64,000 nt of DNA, taken from assembly GCA_024362935.1 (NCBI GenBank), contig JANCRA010000001.1:49573501-49637500 (forward strand), read 5' to 3'. This document shows positions 58,261 to 64,000 of the stretch, one piece after another. Position numbers and translations under genes: made by a program. Within the stretch, counting starts at the first letter, position 1. The number at the start of each line of letters is the position of its first letter. Origin of the DNA: Setophaga petechia. Taxonomy: Eukaryota > Chordata > Aves > Passeriformes > Parulidae. A model generated the notes under the pieces. That model was not told the DNA's origin and ran no database searches. It was given only the letters and a program-made list of their open reading frames with translations.

Positions 58261-61200
58261 ATTTAGAAAATCTCCAGATTAGATGGTAGTGCGCTGCAGA
58301 AAGAAAAGAAATTGCTATACATGGTACCTCATTTTGTTTGTGCTAGCTACACAGTTTACTGATGGCAAGAGGCTCTAAAAGACAAATAACTAGGGTGAAT
58401 ATGAGCAGAACTGGTCCTACAAGGAAATCAGTGTTAAATTCAGGAGGAAAAGAGAAATTAAATCCTTAGAATTTTGATTGGTATTTAGAAGAAATTTTTT
58501 TCCTTACTCTTACCCAAATGCACTTGTACTATTCAGTACCAGGGCTTCGTTGAATTTATATATTTTCAATTTCATGACTCATCCCTCTCTTCTTTGTTTT
58601 GTTTCTCTGTTCCTTTGGCTTTTAATCTAATGGCATAGAAAAAAACCAGGAGTGGGGTTAAGGGAAATAAACGGAGGAGAACTTATTTAGGGTTCTATTC
58701 CAAACTGAGTTTTAGGTTGTATGAGTATCAGAACGGAGCAGGGAAAGCAGTGATAGCAGGGGATATGTTGGAAATTGAGGAGTTGTCAGAGTAATGCTTC
58801 TCTTTTAAGCTATGAAGACCACAGTCTTTTCTCTACCAAAAGGAAGAGCTGCTTGCTCTTTCCATCAATACTGTTCTTTCAAATCCACACTGTCTCTCCT
58901 TTGACATGATTTTGTTCAAACCTTCCACTGTCTGGAAAATTTGGGTCAAGCTTTGCATTGCATTGCAATTCTTAAAAATCATGCAGCTTTCTCCATCCCT
59001 TGCCAACTCTCCAACAGAACAGGAAAAAACATTATGAAACTGTATGTTATTTTGCAGAGGCAATAAGCCTTTTTTCAGATAAAAATAAAATTAATATTAA
59101 AGAATTAACAGCATCATTTCATATAAGTTTGCAATTGTTTCCTGGTTCAGTGGTTTGTTTGGGTTTTTTCCTACAGGTATTTCATCCCCAGAAAATTCTA
59201 CGTGGGGAAGAATTATGATTCTTGCAATTATCTTTCCAGAGTTAATAGGGTAAAATGATTCTCATAACAAATAGATAGCTATCAACAGAGCAGAAGACCA
59301 TAGCATGGAGCAAGTCTTAAGGACTCTGGAATATTCTGTGTTTATCCTTCCTTTATTCTGATAAAACTAACTACTGCAGCTTGCATCATAGGATCAAACA
59401 GTGCATGAGCTCAGCAATGGGTGAATTCGGTCACACTCTGAAGTAAAGTGTTTGCATGCATGCAAGAAAAAGCAGATCACATACTCCAGGAGAGCGTCTC
59501 TGTTTCCTCCTTCCTTGAGATTCATTAAGTGATTCCAAGACCCTTTACTTTTTACAAAGCCTTCCATGGTTTACTGGGATTTACAAAAAATATCTACACA
59601 ACCTGAGCACAACACCCATTGATTTTTCCAAGAAACTGCTTCCAGGTTACTTGTACACTTCTGAAAATCCAGCCTCCCATGCTTGATCCTTCATTCTGTT
59701 ACAGCCAAATATACAGGAAAGCTTTTGTGCCATAAATACAGCATGTAGGGCTAACAGTGACTAAAGAGAAGGGGAAGGGTGAATTATTCTAGGGGCACTC
59801 CCAGAACTGAGAATCTGAGAATTGCACCTCATAGGGGAAGCTGCATGTGACTGAAGCATTTAATTGTAAAGACCAACAGTACAGTTTCCACATTTTTCCT
59901 AAAAGGACAACGTTGTCAAACATCACACACCTAAATGAAATATGCCCTGGTCTCTCCCACTCCTCCTTGGCTGAAGTGATTGACTTTTCCAGAAACACTT
60001 GGAGTAGTTATTTTGACCAGCAAAAAGGGCTAAAATTTTACTTATGCAACAAATCAGTAAATACAGAAGTGCATCTTTGCACTTGTTCAGAATTCTACTT
60101 CAGAACCCTCAATTCTCAGTACTGCTTTTGATAAAATCCTCATTTCTGCAATCTGAAAACATCTGGAAAATCTGGCTACTCCTTGTCTCCTATTTCTTAA
60201 ATGCATCCCAAGGGACTCTAAAACAGTCTGAGCCACAGTCTCTGCTTCATACTAAATTCCTAAACATTGTAACGTATTACAGAAAAGTAAATTTCAAAGA
60301 GAGTGAGCTTCATGCACACCCACTTGAGCCTTCACTAACTAATAAAGAGCTCAGAAATGGCAAGCCATATCTTTTGCCCTACTAAAATTCTACTTTTACT
60401 GTTGCAATAGCAAAATGTGAACTTAAAGAAGTATTTTAGGAAAACGGAAGGAATACACAAAAACGTGATGTGGGGGATGTGGCAGCACCAGTTCTCACAA
60501 ACACAGCTCTCAAGTCAAGTCCATTCTGCTACTCAGCACCAGTGCTATGGGGAGTAAAGAGAAAACAGTATGTCCCCTGCATTGTACAGGGTGAGCTAAG
60601 TTTGGCTCTCAATATACACAAGTTCCTCACCTGAAGCAAAGCTATGGAGAGTTTGCTTTAAAGAGTAGATGCCAACAAATAGAACAAACAATTCCTATTT
60701 AATTAATTTTTTATACTACTATCACTATCTCGATAACAGAAAGAAAGAATGAGGGTGAAAATGGATAATAATTTAGAAAACACATTGGAGTAATTAGTCC
60801 TCCCACGTGTTTTTCCAACCATAGTTTAAATGGAAATACTATATCCTGAAATGTTCTTTTCTCTGTGTGTGGCAGAGAAGCTTAAGTACTATACAAGGGA
60901 TTAATTACAGAGCCACACCTGCTTACTACAAAGATAACAGCTAGATTTTCTTATTATCTATTGCTGCTACTAGGCTTGAAATAGAAATGCAACTACTTCA
61001 TACTACCAAAAATAATGCAAGCACAGTAACACAATCATTTCAATACCTTGAAGATGTCTATGTCACTGGTATAGGAAATATAAAAATGAATCACCACAAT
61101 ACAATACTATAATTTGCTTTATGAGTAAACCAAGGTAAGATTTACTCCTCTTTCAACTGGTTTTCTGCAGAAAATTTTATATCATCAGTTTACAGTTGGC

Positions 61201-64000
61201 AACATGTATTTAAAAAAAACCTTTTTTTTTTTCCATTTAAGGAAAGAAAGCTGGAGTGAAGAGGCAGTGTCACACTCTTGGGTGTTAGGATTTCATCACA
61301 GAGGTCAAAAAGGAATTCTTCCTCTAGAAATAGCTTCAGACCTTCAGCAAGACAAGTTGTATGTTTTCCTGCCCTGTTTACCTCTGACACATCAAGTATT
61401 ACACATTGTTGCAAACAGGATCACATCTCCAACAGGCCAGTTGCTTTATATAATGGAACTAGTCACATCTTCAGTAGAGAAGAGCAAAAAAAGCATTTAA
61501 AAACAACAAAAGTTAAATAACCAAAACACAAACAAAACCAAGAACAAGCAAAAAAAAAAAAAAAAAAACAAACAAAAAACTACACCGAAAGAACCACAAC
61601 AAAGAAACCAAAACCAAGTCTAAAAGATGAATAAAAAAACAGCTGCAGAGGCCTGAAAAGTGACATTATATTTCATAGGCTGTAAATATCACTGTAGTTC
61701 TGCTCCAAAAAAGAGAGGAAAGCAGTAATGCTGCAGCAAATTATTGTAACTTGAAAAATTGGAAGGATCAGAAAAAACTAGCACTGTTAAAGAGAAAGAC
61801 TCAGGAAGGGAGAAAAGCAGCTCATAGATGAAGCTCTCTAAGGCAGAGAATTGTATCATCACTGCCTGGCTCCTGAGGCTCCAGGCTGCCATGGAGAGGT
61901 TTCGCTTCGAAAGGTTGGAAAGCAAAAAGCTGTGGAAGCTCCATTGGGTTGATATTTACATTTGGAAGACAAATTTAATTTGCCTGAATTACAGCTTGCT
62001 TTCTGCTATTCTGAATGGATATTATTACAAGCAAAATATTTTATCAAATTAGTCTGAAAAGTGAGCTTTACACAAAATATTTCTTCTGTATAAACAAACA
62101 AATTTTCAACAGACACATGGCTTTCTTAAGTTATATTTCCTAGAAATGTAAGTTTGTTCATGATTTCTGTAGTTCAATACAATTATGCGAAGCAATAATT
62201 TCTTTATAGCAATTTCTAAGCCTTGCAATTGTTTTATCCTTCACTTTCAGAATTCACTTCCTGGGGTTCACCTCAAATTATAAAAATATATGCAAAACTT
62301 TTTTTCATTCCTCTCTTTCCTTTCCTACAAAGAGGTTCAGCCTGTAGATGTATATTTCAATAAGGTAACTAAAACATTAACTTAGTAGATATAGATTAAA
62401 AACTGAAAGGCAATGGCAGTGTGTGAGAAGGAGAAAAGACAAAGAGGAAAATTATCCCATCCTCATGAGTTATCAACTCATCTCTTAAAGCAGCTGTTAT
62501 TTAACTACAGAGTTGTCAACTGGTCATTTCCAATATACATAATTCCTGCAGTTTTAACTTCTTTTTAATCCACTTGTAGAAGTTGAGAGCCTTTCCTGAG
62601 TCCCTATCAGACTGCAAACACAGAATAAAAAGGACAGTGTCCGCCCTGAAGACCTTTCAGCACAAACACAAGGCACGAGACAAGGAGTGGCAAGAGGCTG
62701 GGCAGTCAGGATGACAGGCACAACTGACTGCTGCCAGCCTTCTCCTACAGAAACAAGGAATTAAAAATCCATACAAAAAACCCAAGGTGGTAAACGGGTT
62801 TGTGTTTCAGTGCAAGGGCTCCCCAAGGTAATACAATGAAGTGTAGAATAAAAAAGTAGCATACTGACACATGAGTGACAAAATCCTTGTGTCACTGCCC
62901 ATCTCAACACAACACTGTGATAGCACAAAAACAATGCACAGGCTGGGAAAGACTCCAGCATCACTGACAGAAAAAATGAGCACTTGATTCTGATGTGATA
63001 GAGAAATGGAGGTTATCTGAGAGCAAGCAAAATGTTCCAAGCCACAGGTTATGAAAAATATTTGGGAAGCAGATGTGAGTAGATGGAGATTAGAAAATAT
63101 GTCACCTGCCAAGAAGAGAAAATAGAATGTCAGGATGTGAAATGTGGTGACTTTCAGATTTGCACAGGACTAACAAAAGGCACATGTTAGAGTTCTCGTG
63201 TAAAAACACAGTCATGTCAGAAGGAAGTAGATGCTGGGATATAAAGATAATTAAAACTGAGATGAGTTCAAGGTTATAGGCCAAAAAACAGCGAAGAGAT
63301 GATGCTCCCTACAGCTACTAGGAATGCTGTACCTGGCAGTAGTGGAGAGGAGATGAAGAGCTCTGCTTTAACCCCTTTGAAATGACAACCAATGGCAGGT
63401 GAAAATTAAATATTTCCTGCAGAATAACACCACTGTTAAAAAGGATATGAAGAAACAACCAACACTGCTATCAAGGTGTTAATTGTTTCTTACAAAAACA
63501 CCTTTCAAAGAAGGAAGCTGTTATAGAGCCCACTGATACCTCAACCACAAGCTGGACTGTTACTGACAACGGAGGGCAAGCTTCCTCTTGCAGTCCACTT
63601 GACAGGGACTAGAGGTGGGCAAAGCAGTTCCTACCCACACCTACTTTAACTTAGATACACTTCCTTCATGTTTTCTGAACACCACAATATCCCCGAGCTC
63701 TTTCTCAAGCCGAAGAAAACAGAGTACAGCATCCTTATCATGGTTTCCTGATAAGAGACTCAAGAGCACCAATCACTTCTGTGTGATATGAAGCTACTCA
63801 CAGGGATTGTTATCCTTGCCTCCAAAAGCACTACCCCTCTGTGATCCTCAGGAAAAGATGGCATTAATTCTGTGAATCCAAGCAAACTTGAGACACCATA
63901 AATGCAATTTGCCAAACAAACAGTCATAAATACCTACTAAAATCCAGGAGACCTGAGGTAGCTAGATAACAGATCTTAGCAGCTGAATAAATTAATAATA
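58261..64000. other. AT-rich non-coding stretch
   Basis: No gene recognised. Contents are a perfect palindrome TTGCATGCATGCAA (59452-59465), an A-rich degenerate repeat at about 61500-61590 (A18 with AAC-type flanks), and open frames of 60-113 codons without motifs, the largest at 60044-60385 (plus) and 62807-63112 (minus). The overlapping frames at 61190-61520 on both strands are not convincing. Confidence 0.55.
61500..61590. repeat. A-rich simple repeat
   Basis: Degenerate (AAAC)n around an uninterrupted A run at about 61550-61568. No polyadenylation signal or retrocopy is visible upstream. Confidence 0.8.

Noticed and set aside
61190..61520. Overlapping 74-98 codon frames on both strands
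   Set aside because: There are no recognisable domains, the frames are mutually antisense and the right edge is a simple A-rich repeat.
1..64000. CRISPR arrays, operons, phage or plasmid features
   Set aside because: None are present. The repeats are single tandem duplications and transposon copies, and the composition and element types are those of a vertebrate nuclear genome.

Overview
The window looks like vertebrate nuclear DNA, most likely from a bird and probably a passerine. It is AT-rich, CpG-poor and gene-poor. It carries CR1 LINEs in both orientations, a short tRNA-Ile-derived element with a CR1-like 3' end (the TguSINE1 type known from zebra finch), and a solo LTR of an endogenous retrovirus with a readable TATA box. 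No bacterial, phage or organellar organisation is visible. Almost all open frames of 60-100 codons are the number expected by chance in 64 kb of AT-rich DNA.

Layout. 1-5.8 kb is AT-rich non-coding DNA with a 350 bp CR1 3' fragment on the plus strand (1307-1655). 5.85-8.46 kb is the largest recognisable feature: a 5'-truncated, decayed CR1 on the minus strand that still shows endonuclease, linker, reverse transcriptase and C-terminal segments with many stops and frameshifts. 8.5-34.7 kb is non-coding sequence with the SINE (14.73-14.87 kb), a 105 bp tandem duplication (21.6 kb), a nearly perfect 30 bp inverted repeat (17.4 kb) and a cluster of nuclear-receptor-like half-sites (19.3 kb). 34.69-35.13 kb is the LTR. 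35.1-52.5 kb is again AT-rich, with a dispersed repeat pair and a 42-base poly(A). At 52.55-52.87 kb there is one sharp CpG island with an attached 15 bp tandem repeat, the only promoter-like composition in the window. The rest, to 64 kb, is non-coding with small palindromes and simple repeats.

No gene could be identified by name. On the minus strand several open segments have good splice-site sequences on both sides and compatible reading phases, best at 37.1/36.7 kb, 48.0-48.2 kb and 10.5 kb. They could be exons of one large-intron gene whose promoter might be the CpG island, but short splice-flanked open segments also arise by chance at this density. They are given as low-confidence candidates. 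The window therefore reads either as intron of a large gene or as intergenic DNA.
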